A stretch of 64,000 bases of DNA from DASWJZ01 sp963814905. Lineage in GTDB: Bacteria; Pseudomonadota; Alphaproteobacteria; Rhizobiales; Afifellaceae. Below the pieces are notes generated by a model, which did not search any database, was not told the DNA's origin, and saw only the letters and a list, made by a program, of their open reading frames with translations. The DNA lies in contig CAWFEM010000010.1 in assembly GCA_963814905.1 (NCBI GenBank), positions 62,001 through 126,000 on the forward strand. Reading direction: 5' to 3'. Below are positions 8,195 through 15,438 of the stretch, in pieces (the first letter of the stretch is position 1; every line of letters starts with the position of its first letter). Position numbers and translations under genes: made by a program.

Positions 8195-8337
8195 CCTCCC
8201 CCTTGAGGGGAGGTCGAAGCCGGCAAGCGAAGCGCTGCCGGGTTCGGGAGGGGGGAGCAACGGCCCTGCCTCAAGCCCCCTCCCGAAATTCATTGCGGCT
8301 TCGCCTTACGAATTTCGACCTCCCCTCAAGGGGGAGG
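8195..8337. mobile_element. 143-bp BIME-like palindromic element C between cobJ and cobM
   Basis: The 24-bp terminal inverted repeats (8195-8218 and 8314-8337) are identical to those of element B and the total length is the same, 143 bp. The half-units are 8195-8255 and 8276-8337. The variable stems differ from those of B but still pair: CCGGCA (8220-8225) with TGCCGG (8236-8241), and AAATTC (8286-8291) with GAATTT (8310-8315). It fills most of the 210-bp gap after the cobJ stop, so the cobM start lies about 40 bp beyond it and the element could affect read-through from cobJ. Confidence 0.85.
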
Positions 8338-8375
8338 TTAAGCGGTGGCATCGTCCGCGACAGAGCCGCCTCACC

Positions 8376-9147
8376 GTGAGCGTCGTGCATTTCATCGGCG
8401 CCGGGCCGGGCGCGCCGGACCTGATCACCGTGCGCGGGCTTAAGGCTGATCGAGCGCTGCCCGGTCTGCCTCTATGCCGGCTCGCTGGTGCCGGCGGAGG
8501 TGGTCGCGTCAGCGCCGAAAGGCGCGCGCGTCGTCGACACGGCGCCGCTCGACCTCGACGCGATCGTCGCGGAGATGGAGCGCGCCGTCGCGCAGAAGAA
8601 GGAGGTGGCGCGCGTCCATTCCGGCGACCCGTCGCTCTATGGCGCGATCGCCGAGCAGATCAGGCGGTTGAAGGCGCTCGGCATTCCCTATGACGTGACG
8701 CCGGGCGTGCCGGCCTTCGCGGCGGCCGCCGCCGCGCTCGGGCGCGAGCTGACGATCCCCGAGGTCAGCCAGACGGTGATCCTGACGCGCACGGCGATGA
8801 AATCCTCCGCCATGCCGGAGGGCGAGGAGCTCAAGACACTCGCGCAAAGCCGCGCGACGCTCGCGATCCACCTCTCGGTGCGCAATCTCCTGGAGGTGGA
8901 ACGGCAGCTCACGCCCTTTTACGGTTCCGACTGCCCGGTGATCGTCGCCTATCGCGTCGGCTGGCCGGACGAGAAATTCATCCACGGCACATTGTCGGAT
9001 ATCCGCGGAAAGGTGCGCGCGGAGAAGATCACGCGGACGGCGCTGATCTTCGTCGGCCGCGCGCTGGCCGACACGGACTTTCGCGACTCCGCGCTTTACA
9101 ATTCATCGCACGCGCATGTGCTCAGGCCTAAGCGGAAAGCCGAGTAG
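8376..9147 (+). pseudogene. cobM: precorrin-4 C11-methyltransferase (CobM/CbiF), split by a 1-nt frameshift
   Basis: CobM/CbiF methylates C-11. The first frame starts at GTG 8376 (VHFIGAGPGAPDLITVRG), then loses the family match near 8440. The rest is in the next frame: LIERCPVCLYAGSLVPAEV, VARVHSGDPSLYGAIAEQ, VTPGVPAFAAAAAALGREL, and the C-terminus LRPKRKAE. Removing one base in the stretch GGGCTTAAGGCTG (8438-8450) joins them into 256 aa, the normal length. An internal ATG at 8488 would leave a protein without the N-terminal SAM-binding GAGPG, so the split form should be inactive. Whether the indel is biological or a sequencing error is open. Confidence 0.85.
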
Positions 9148-9161
9148 GCTCATCCCTCTCC

Positions 9162-9185
9162 GTCGTCATTGCCGGGCATGACGAC
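9162..9185. terminator. stem-loop/dispersed repeat in the cobM-cobB convergent gap
   Basis: There is a perfect 8-bp inverted repeat, GTCGTCAT and ATGACGAC, with loop TGCCGGGC. It lies 15 bp after the cobM stop and 24 bp after the cobB stop, where a bidirectional terminator is expected. There is no U-run on either side, so rho-independent action is doubtful. It is also the second copy of the repeat at 2406-2431. Confidence 0.4.
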
Positions 9186-9208
9186 AACTGGAGGGACGCC
9201 AGTGCCCG

Positions 9209-10518
9209 TCAACGCGCGTCGATGACGTGCATGAACGAGCCCATGATTCTTCCGCGGCGAAGGCCGGCCGGTCCGAGATTTTCGCCCGCCGCATCCTCCG
9301 CTTCGAACAGCCGATCGGCGTCGCCCTCGCTGACGACCCGCGCGAAGTGGAACTCGTGCGCGGTCATCGTCGCGTCCCACGGCAGGTCGGAGAGCGGCCT
9401 CAGCACCCGGTAGCCGAGGTGCAACATGCGGTGCTTGAAGCTTGTCTGAAGCGGAAGCAGGCCGAGCATCGGATGATCCGCGCCCTCGGCATCGACGAGG
9501 CTTTCGCCCAAAACCATGTAGCCGCCGCACTCGCCATAGATGAGCGCGCCGCGCTCCGCCGCGGCATGCATGCCGGCACGGAACTTTTTCGCCGCCGCGA
9601 CCGCGCTTGCATAAAGCTCCGGATAGCCGCCGGGGAGATAGACCGCGTCGGCGTCCGCCGCCGGCGCTTCATCGGCGAGCGGCGAGAAGAAGACGATCTC
9701 CGCGCCGGCGTCGCGCCAGTCGGAGAGGAGATGCGGATAGGCGAAGGCGAAGGCGACGTCGCGCGCCACGGCGATGCGCTGGCCGATGGGCGCGGAGGCG
9801 TTCCCTCCCCCCTTGCGGGGGAGGGTCAGGGAGGGGGGAAGGGCGCGCCGCGCCGATGATCGTCTCAAGCTGGCAACCCTCCACCATGAGATCGGCCGCG
9901 CGCCCAATCTTCGCGGCGAGGTCCGCGTGCTCCTCCGCCTGCACCAGCCCGAGATGGCGCGAGGGCAGCGCCACCGCCGGCTCGCGTCTCACCATCCCGA
10001 GCAGCGGAACGGCCGCACGGAGAAAGCCTTCGCGGATGAGGTCGGCGTGGCGCTCCGACGCGACCTGGTTCGCGATGGCGCCGGCGATCTCGAATCCGTC
10101 AGCCAACCGCTGAAAACCTTCCGCAATCGCCGCCGCGCTCTGCGCCATGCCGTGCGCGCCGACGACGAGCACCGACCGGCAGACCGGTCAGCGCCGCGAG
10201 CGAAGCGGTGGAGCCCGCGCCGCCCGCGCCGCCGTCGAAGAGGCCCATCACGCCTTCCACGATGACGATGTCCGCGTCCGCGCCGTGGCGCGCCAATCGT
10301 GCGCAGAGCACCTCCGGCGTCATGGCCCAGGGATCGAGATTGATCGCCGGCGCGCCGCTCGCGGCTTCCAGGAATTTCGGGTCGATGTAGTCCGGCCCGC
10401 ACTTCGCCGCGGCGACTTTGAGCCCGCGCCGACGCAAGGCGGCGATCAGCCCGACCGCGACCGTCGTCTTGCCGGAATGGCTGGCGGCGGCGGCGAGGAT
10501 CAGGCCGCGCGCGCTCAT
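9209..10518 (-). pseudogene. cobB: cobyrinate a,c-diamide synthase (CobB/CbiA), two 1-nt frameshifts
   Basis: The enzyme amidates the a and c carboxylates using glutamine and ATP. It is read in three pieces. Piece 1, 10518 to about 10170, is the ATPase part (AAAASHSGKTTVAVGLI, GPDYIDPKFLE, VEGVMGLFDGG). Piece 2, about 10170-9830, starts LVVGAHGMAQSAAA and has HLGLVQAEEHAD. Piece 3, about 9830-9209, has the GATase part (IAVARDVAFAFAYPHL, YLPGGYPELYA, YGECGGYMVLG with the catalytic Cys). Removing one G near 10166 (PVGG to PVV) and one base in the C-run at 9807-9812 gives 435 aa, a normal length. The second break lies inside a palindromic insertion (9803-9838) at the domain linker. It starts 7 bp after cobA. 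Confidence 0.85.
9803..9838. repeat. palindromic element D at the cobB domain linker
   Basis: The hairpin CCCTCCCCCC-TTGC-GGGGGAGGG (9803-9825) is followed by TCAGGGAGGGGGG. It resembles one outer half of elements B/C. It falls between the two catalytic domains of CobB, where an insertion is least harmful, but the frame changes across it, so either the insertion disrupted the gene or the C/G homopolymers here were miscalled. Confidence 0.65.
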
Positions 10519-10525
10519 TTGAAGC

Positions 10526-11377
10526 TCACGCGCTCTCGCTCCGCTCCGCGTTCCGCCCGAGCGGATCGGCGACGAGCACGCGGCCCGACAACGCGCCGAG
10601 CCAGTCGAGCCCGGCGCGAAGCCTGACCACCTCGCCGACGACCACGATCGCCGGGGGCTGAAGATCGCTCTTCGCGACGTCGGCTTCGGCCGCGCCGAGC
10701 GTCGTCTCCAGCACCTGTTGCGAGACGGTCGTGGCGTCGGAGACGACCGCGACCGGCTCGTCGGCGCGCCGCCCCGCCGCGATCAGCGCCGATGCGATCT
10801 GCCCGAGATGCTTCATCGCCATGTACATGACGATGACCGGGGCGCCGCGCGCCACGCCAACCCAGTCGATGGAAGACGGCGTCAGCCCGCTCTGGTCGTG
10901 CCCGGTCAGGAAGGTCACGGCATGGTTCACGTCGCGATGCGTGACCGGGATGCCGGCATAGCCGAGCCCGCCGATTCCGGCAGACACGCCCGGCACGACG
11001 CGGAAGGGGATTTTCGCCTGCACCAGCGCCAGCGCTTCCTCGCCGCCGCGCCCGAAGACGAAGGGGTCGCCGCCCTTCAAGCGGCAGACGCGTTTTCCTT
11101 TTCGCGCGAGCTCCACAAGCCGCAGCGAGATGTCGCGCTGGCTCGGCGACGGCTTGCCGCCGCGCTTCCCCGCATATTCGACAATCGCGCCCGGCTGCGC
11201 ATGCGCGAGCACCCGCTCGTCGACCAGCGCGTCGTAGACGACGACGTCCGCCTGCCTGAGCGCATTCAGCGCGTGCAGCGTCAACAGCCCCGGATCGCCG
11301 GGCCCGGCGCCGACCAGCCACACCCATCCGGGCTCGAAGACGGGCAGGCCGTCGAGGATTGCATCGCGTTCCGCCAT
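10526..11377 (-). CDS. cobA: uroporphyrinogen-III C-methyltransferase (SUMT)
   Basis: CobA makes precorrin-2 from uroporphyrinogen III by methylating C-2 and C-7; it is the branch point into cobalamin and siroheme. The 283-aa protein has the SUMT motifs WLVGAGPGDPGLLTLHA near residues 19-35, VVYDALVD, RLKGGDPFVFGRGGEE near residues 98-113, and VPGVSAGIGGLGYAGIP. There is no C-terminal siroheme-synthase extension, so it is a stand-alone SUMT. The ATG at 11377 is 46 bp from the divergent cbiD start, so that gap probably holds both promoters. cobB follows after 7 bp. Confidence 0.93.
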   Translation of the reverse strand: MAERDAILDGLPVFEPGWVWLVGAGPGDPGLLTLHALNALRQADVVVYDALVDERVLAHAQPGAIVEYAGKRGGKPSPSQRDISLRLVELARKGKRVCRLKGGDPFVFGRGGEEALALVQAKIPFRVVPGVSAGIGGLGYAGIPVTHRDVNHAVTFLTGHDQSGLTPSSIDWVGVARGAPVIVMYMAMKHLGQIASALIAAGRRADEPVAVVSDATTVSQQVLETTLGAAEADVAKSDLQPPAIVVVGEVVRLRAGLDWLGALSGRVLVADPLGRNAERSESA

Positions 11378-11423
11378 GCGCGTTGTTCTATCCGCTCGGC
11401 GGATCGGCCGCTATAGGAGCGGC

Positions 11424-12542
11424 ATGTCGGACATTGCGCCGCACCGCCGGCCCGCGAGTCACGAAAAGGCCCCGCTCCGCCGCGGCTGGACCACCGGCGC
11501 CTGCGCCACCGCCGCGGCCAAGGCCGCGTTCGCAGCCCTTCTGACCGGCGACTTCCCCGACCCGGTGACGATCCGCCTGCCGCGCGGCGAGACGCCGGCC
11601 TTCGCGCTGGCGCGGACGAAGATGGAGGGAGAGATCGCCACTGCCAGCGTCATCAAGGATGCCGGCGACGATCCCGACGTGACGCACCATGCGGAGATCG
11701 TCGCGACCGTGCACCGCCTTTCGCCGGGCGCGGGGATAAGGTTCGTCGCCGGCGCGGGCGTCGGCACGGTGACGCGCGCCGGTCTGCCAATCCCGCCCGG
11801 CGAGCCGGCGATCAACCCGGTGCCGCGCAGGATGATGGAGGAGGCGATCGGCGAAGTGGCGGCCGCGCACGGCGCGTCGCCCGACGCCGAGATCGCGATC
11901 GCGATTCCGGGCGGCGAGGCGATCGCGGCGAAGACCTGGAACCCGCGGCTCGGGATCGTGGGCGGGCTGTCGATCCTCGGCACGACGGGGATCGTCGTGC
12001 CCTTCTCCTGCGCCGCCTGGATCCATTCCATCCATCGCGGCATCGACGTCGCGCGCGCAGCCGGACTGACGCATGTCGCGGGCTCGACCGGCAATGTCTC
12101 CGAGCAGACGGTCAAGGCGCGCTTCGATCTTCCCGACATCGCGCTTCTCGACATGGGCGATTTTTGCGGGGGCTTGCTCAAATATCTCCGCGACCATCCG
12201 ATCGACAGGCTCACCATCGCCGGCGGCTTCGGCAAGCTGACGAAGCTCGCGCAAGGCGCGCTCGATCTTCATTCGTCACGCTCCGAGATCGACCGCGATT
12301 TCCTCGCCGAACGCGCGCGAGGTGCCGGCGCCGATGACGGGCTCTGCAGTGCAATCGCCAAGGCGAACACCGCCGCCGAGGCTCTGACGCTTGCAGCGGA
12401 TGCAAACGTTCCGCTCGCCGCCATCGTCGCGGAGGCGGCGCGGAAGACGGCAAAGAAAACGCTCGCCGTCGCCCCGGTCGCCGTCAACGTGCTCATCGTC
12501 GATCGCGACGGAAAAATCCTCGCGGAGACCGGCCATGGCTAG
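11424..12542 (+). CDS. cbiD: cobalt-precorrin-5B C1-methyltransferase (CbiD)
   Basis: CbiD performs the C-1 methylation of the anaerobic pathway, the step done by CobF in the aerobic one. The signature is RRGWTTGACATAAAKAAF near residues 20-37; FVAGAGVGTVTRAGL and AGSTGNVSEQTVK follow. The start at 11424 (MSDIAPHRR, 372 aa) is chosen because AGGAGC sits 4-9 bp before it; the frame is open 16 codons further upstream without a ribosome site. It overlaps cobK by 8 bp and is transcribed away from cobA. Confidence 0.92.
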   Translation: MSDIAPHRRPASHEKAPLRRGWTTGACATAAAKAAFAALLTGDFPDPVTIRLPRGETPAFALARTKMEGEIATASVIKDAGDDPDVTHHAEIVATVHRLSPGAGIRFVAGAGVGTVTRAGLPIPPGEPAINPVPRRMMEEAIGEVAAAHGASPDAEIAIAIPGGEAIAAKTWNPRLGIVGGLSILGTTGIVVPFSCAAWIHSIHRGIDVARAAGLTHVAGSTGNVSEQTVKARFDLPDIALLDMGDFCGGLLKYLRDHPIDRLTIAGGFGKLTKLAQGALDLHSSRSEIDRDFLAERARGAGADDGLCSAIAKANTAAEALTLAADANVPLAAIVAEAARKTAKKTLAVAPVAVNVLIVDRDGKILAETGHG

Positions 12543-13284
12543 GCTCCTGATCCTCGGCGGCACGGCGGAGGCGGCGGAGCTTGCGGCAAGGCTTGCTGGC
12601 GACGACCGGCTGGAGACAGTCACCTCGCTTGCCGGCCTGACGCGGCTCCCGAATGTCGGCGCGGGCCGGGTACGGCGCGGCGGCTTCGGCGGGCCCGACG
12701 GCCTCGCGGCATTCCTGAAGGAAGAGCGCTACGACGCCCTGATCGACGCGACGCATCCCTTCGCCGCGCAGATCGCCGCCCACGCGGCGGAGGCGGCGGA
12801 GATTGCGCGTGTGCCGCGGGTAAAACTCGTGCGCCCGGCTTTCGAGCGCACCGCCGAGGATCGTTTCGTGCCGGTCAAGGACATGGAGGAAGCGGCGGCG
12901 GCCCTGCCGCAGGGCGCACGCGCCTTCCTTGCGGCCGGGCGGCGCGAGCTTCATCCCTTCGCGGCACGGACTGACCTCTGGTGCCTCGTGCGCATGATCG
13001 AGCCGCCCGCCGCCGGCGAGACGCTGCCGAAAGGCGAGCTGATACTCGGCCGCCCGCCGACCGATCCGGAGACGGAGGCCGCGCTCTTCAAGACCCACGC
13101 CATCGAATGGATCGTATCGAAGGATTCCGGCGGTCGAGCCGGCGCCAAGATCGAGGCGGCACGGCAGCTCAAGCTTCCGGTCGTGCTGGTGGAGCGGCCC
13201 GCCCCGCCGCCCGGTCCGACGCTTCCGGATGTCGACACGGTCGTTAAGTGGATTGATGCGACATTATTCCAGCAACAGACGTGA
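12535..13284 (+). CDS. cobK: (cobalt-)precorrin-6A reductase (CobK/CbiJ)
   Basis: This NAD(P)H-dependent enzyme reduces the macrocycle of precorrin-6A to 6B. The 249-aa protein begins with the nucleotide-binding strand LLILGGTAEAAELAARL, followed by the family box DATHPFAAQIAAHA near residues 77-90, then FLAAGRRELHPF and the near-C-terminal VSKDSGGRAGAKIEAA. The ATG at 12535 overlaps the cbiD stop, indicating coupling. Sequence alone does not separate CobK from CbiJ; the CbiD/CbiG/CbiX context favours a CbiJ role. Confidence 0.92.
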   Translation: MARLLILGGTAEAAELAARLAGDDRLETVTSLAGLTRLPNVGAGRVRRGGFGGPDGLAAFLKEERYDALIDATHPFAAQIAAHAAEAAEIARVPRVKLVRPAFERTAEDRFVPVKDMEEAAAALPQGARAFLAAGRRELHPFAARTDLWCLVRMIEPPAAGETLPKGELILGRPPTDPETEAALFKTHAIEWIVSKDSGGRAGAKIEAARQLKLPVVLVERPAPPPGPTLPDVDTVVKWIDATLFQQQT

Positions 13285-13291
13285 GGCCGCC

Positions 13292-14056
13292 ATGCCCGAA
13301 GACCGTTCCGACAGGCTCGCAGTGCTGATCGACGCCGACAACACGTCGGCGCAGATCGCCGACGGCCTGTTCGAGGAGATCGCAAAGATCGGCGAGGCAA
13401 GCGTGCGCCGCATCTATGGCGATTTCGCCTCATCGCGGATGAAGGGCTGGTCTGCGGTGCTGTCGAAGCACGCGATCATCCCGCAACAGCAATTCGCCTA
13501 CGTGACCGGCAAGAACGCATCGGACATCGCGCTCGTCATCGACGCCATGGACCTGCTTCATAGCGGCCGTTTCGACGGCTTCTGCCTCGTCTCGTCGGAT
13601 AGCGACTTCACGCGGCTAGCGGCGCGCATCCGCGAGCAAGGCGTCGACGTCTATGGCTTCGGCGAGCAGAAGACGCCGGAGAGCTTCCGCCAAGCGTGCC
13701 GCCGCTTCATCTACACGGAGAACCTGCTGCCGAGGAGGCACACGGCCGCCGAGCCCAACGCGGCGGAAACCCGGGCGCTTCAATCGCCCGATGACGCCAC
13801 GCCCATCCTGAAGCGGGTCATCGGCCAAATGGAGACGGAAGACGGCTGGGTCTCGCTCTCCATATTCGGGCGTCGGCTTTCCAACCTCGCCCCCGATTTC
13901 GACCCGCGCACCTACGGCTACAGCAAGCTGAGCGACCTTTTCCGCAACAACCCGGCCTTCGACGTCGAAAAAGCGGACGACGGTCTGCGCATTCGCGTGA
14001 AGAAAACGGCACCGCAGAAACGCTCGCGCAAGCCGCAAGGCCGCACCGGAAACTAG
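13292..14056 (+). CDS. NYN domain protein with C-terminal OST-HTH/LOTUS domain
   Basis: This 254-aa protein has an N-terminal PIN-like NYN nuclease domain. Its acidic residues are at D14/D16 (LIDADNTSA), D78 (GKNASDIALVID) and D103/D105 (SSDSDFTRL), a set consistent with metal-dependent RNA cleavage. Residues about 170-245 match an OST-HTH/LOTUS RNA-binding fold (GWVSLSIFGRRLSNL, YGYSKLSDLFRN). The family (LabA/DUF88-like) is common in bacteria but its targets are mostly unknown. The start at 13292 (MPEDRSDRL) is preferred; the open frame extends into cobK. It starts 7 bp after the cobK stop and may ride on its transcript. It converges with the GATase gene at 14065. Confidence 0.85.
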   Translation: MPEDRSDRLAVLIDADNTSAQIADGLFEEIAKIGEASVRRIYGDFASSRMKGWSAVLSKHAIIPQQQFAYVTGKNASDIALVIDAMDLLHSGRFDGFCLVSSDSDFTRLAARIREQGVDVYGFGEQKTPESFRQACRRFIYTENLLPRRHTAAEPNAAETRALQSPDDATPILKRVIGQMETEDGWVSLSIFGRRLSNLAPDFDPRTYGYSKLSDLFRNNPAFDVEKADDGLRIRVKKTAPQKRSRKPQGRTGN

Positions 14057-14064
14057 CACGCCAC

Positions 14065-14799
14065 CTAAGCCGCGCACTGCTCCTTGGCGCCGCGCTTGTC
14101 CTGCGCGAGCCAGGTGTCGAGGAAATTCCACAGCCACGCGCGCACCGGCGGGTCGTAGCGGAACCATCCCGCCATGTGCTCCGCCCGCCCCTGCGCCTTC
14201 GGCAGGTCGAAGCGCGCCGCCCCTCGCACTGTCCAGCGGCAGGCCATGGCGTAGGTGAGCTCGCTGTGGAACTGTACGCCGAAAGCGCTGCCGTTCACGG
14301 AGAAGGCTTGGTTCTCAAAGATGTCGCCACGCGCGAGCAGCGTCGCGTCCCCGGGCAAATCGAAGCCCTCGCGATGCCACTGATAGACCTTGCTCGGCCA
14401 GTGACCGAATTCGCGGCCCTCTTCCGTGGCGTGCAGGTCGTAGAAGCCGACCTCCGCGCAACCCTCGCAATGGCCGAAGACGCTGCCGCCGAGCTGCTTC
14501 ACCAGCATCTGCGCGCCGAGGCAGATGCCGAGAAAGGGCGCGCCTTCCTTGAGCGGCACGCCGATCCAGTCGATCTCACGGCGTACGAAGTCGTCGGTGT
14601 CGTTGGCGCTCATCGGCCCGCCGAAGATGACGGCGCCGGCGTGCTCGCCCATCGTGTCGGGCAGCGGATCGCCGAAGCGCGGGCGGCGGATATCAAGCGT
14701 GAAGCCCTTGGCCGTCAGCATCTGCCCGAGCTTGCCGGGGCTTGAGAGCTCCTGGTGCAGCACGATCAGAATCTTGTCGGAATCGGGAGCGGCGGTCAT
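14065..14799 (-). CDS. class I glutamine amidotransferase-like protein
   Basis: The class I GATase fold is complete: AVIFGGPMSANDTDD (oxyanion strand), the nucleophile elbow LGICLGAQM with catalytic Cys, and the His/Glu motif VQFHSELTYA. It resembles the stand-alone GMP-synthase-like amidotransferases whose substrate is often unknown (244 aa from MTAAPDSDK). An upstream ATG at 14853 would overlap the TerB-like gene by 11 bp and add 18 residues with no family match; it cannot be excluded because neither start has a strong ribosome site. Probably co-transcribed with the TerB-like gene. Confidence 0.85.
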   Translation of the reverse strand: MTAAPDSDKILIVLHQELSSPGKLGQMLTAKGFTLDIRRPRFGDPLPDTMGEHAGAVIFGGPMSANDTDDFVRREIDWIGVPLKEGAPFLGICLGAQMLVKQLGGSVFGHCEGCAEVGFYDLHATEEGREFGHWPSKVYQWHREGFDLPGDATLLARGDIFENQAFSVNGSAFGVQFHSELTYAMACRWTVRGAARFDLPKAQGRAEHMAGWFRYDPPVRAWLWNFLDTWLAQDKRGAKEQCAA

Positions 14800-14842
14800 G
14801 GCAGCAGAATGCGAATTAGTCTCACGCAGCGCAAAGAACGAA

Positions 14843-15322
14843 TCACTCGCCATTATCGGCGTCCGTCGATTTATTTTCCGCTACGCGAAACTTCATCGCA
14901 ATCCGGTCGCGGCGGTTAACGCCGAGGAGTTCCGCGACCCGCCAGATCAGGTTCTCCTCGAACTCGTGGGTCCGGCCGTCGGCGAAGGCCATCTCCCAGA
15001 GATTCTCCACCACCCGGATGCGCTCGTCGGCGCTCATGCGCGCCTTGAGCACGCTGGTGAAGCGGTAGAGATCGACCGCCTCGCGCTCCGCCTCGGTGGC
15101 GTCGGCGATGAGAAGGTCGAGGTCTTCGCCGGTCACGCCGAAGTTCCTCGACAGAAGGTCGCGCAGCTTGGCGCGCTCCTCCTCGCTCACGACGCCGTCG
15201 ATCGCCACGGAATGAACGAGCAGCGCCGCCAGCGCCAGCCGCGTGTCGTTCGGGTCGAAATGCTTCGTGTCATCTTCCGCACCGAGGCGGCGGATGAAAT
15301 CGCGCAGCGCGCCGATCATCAT
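14843..15322 (-). CDS. TerB-like tellurite-resistance family protein
   Basis: This 159-residue all-helical acidic protein is of the TerB/DUF533-like superfamily. It contains RLALAALLVHSVAIDGVVS, EERAKLRDLLSR, and a second repeat-like half with MAFADGRTHEFEENLIWRV. The paired D-G-x-V/D-G-R-x-h-xxE motifs are the family's metal-binding-like signature. Function is not established; no ter operon genes lie nearby, so tellurite resistance should not be inferred. It is followed by the GATase gene on the same strand. Confidence 0.8.
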   Translation of the reverse strand: MMIGALRDFIRRLGAEDDTKHFDPNDTRLALAALLVHSVAIDGVVSEEERAKLRDLLSRNFGVTGEDLDLLIADATEAEREAVDLYRFTSVLKARMSADERIRVVENLWEMAFADGRTHEFEENLIWRVAELLGVNRRDRIAMKFRVAENKSTDADNGE

Positions 15323-15438
15323 GTCCTCCGACGAAGCAAGAGATAGGCCAATTTGCCCGGGATTTCACCCCGCGGGTTGTCGCGCCCCATGGCGAAGCCG
15401 GCGAAAGCCGTCTAAGGGGGCCGCTCCGAAAGACTGCC

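Noticed and set aside
6169..8337. CRISPR-like repeats in the cobalamin locus
   Set aside because: The repeats are two-half palindromes at irregular positions, not regularly spaced short repeats with unique spacers; no cas genes.
8430..8460. Programmed frameshifting in cobM (and the other split genes)
   Set aside because: There is no slippery heptamer with a downstream stimulatory structure at the breaks, and unrelated genes show the same kind of one-base defect.
9803..9825. Using hairpin symmetry (6 C against 5 G) to prove a homopolymer miscall in cobB
   Set aside because: Elements B and C also have one more C than G in the matching hairpin (5 against 4), so the asymmetry is a feature of the element and not evidence of error.
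14843..15322. Tellurite resistance operon
   Set aside because: Only a TerB-like fold protein is present; no terA/C/D/E/Z neighbours.
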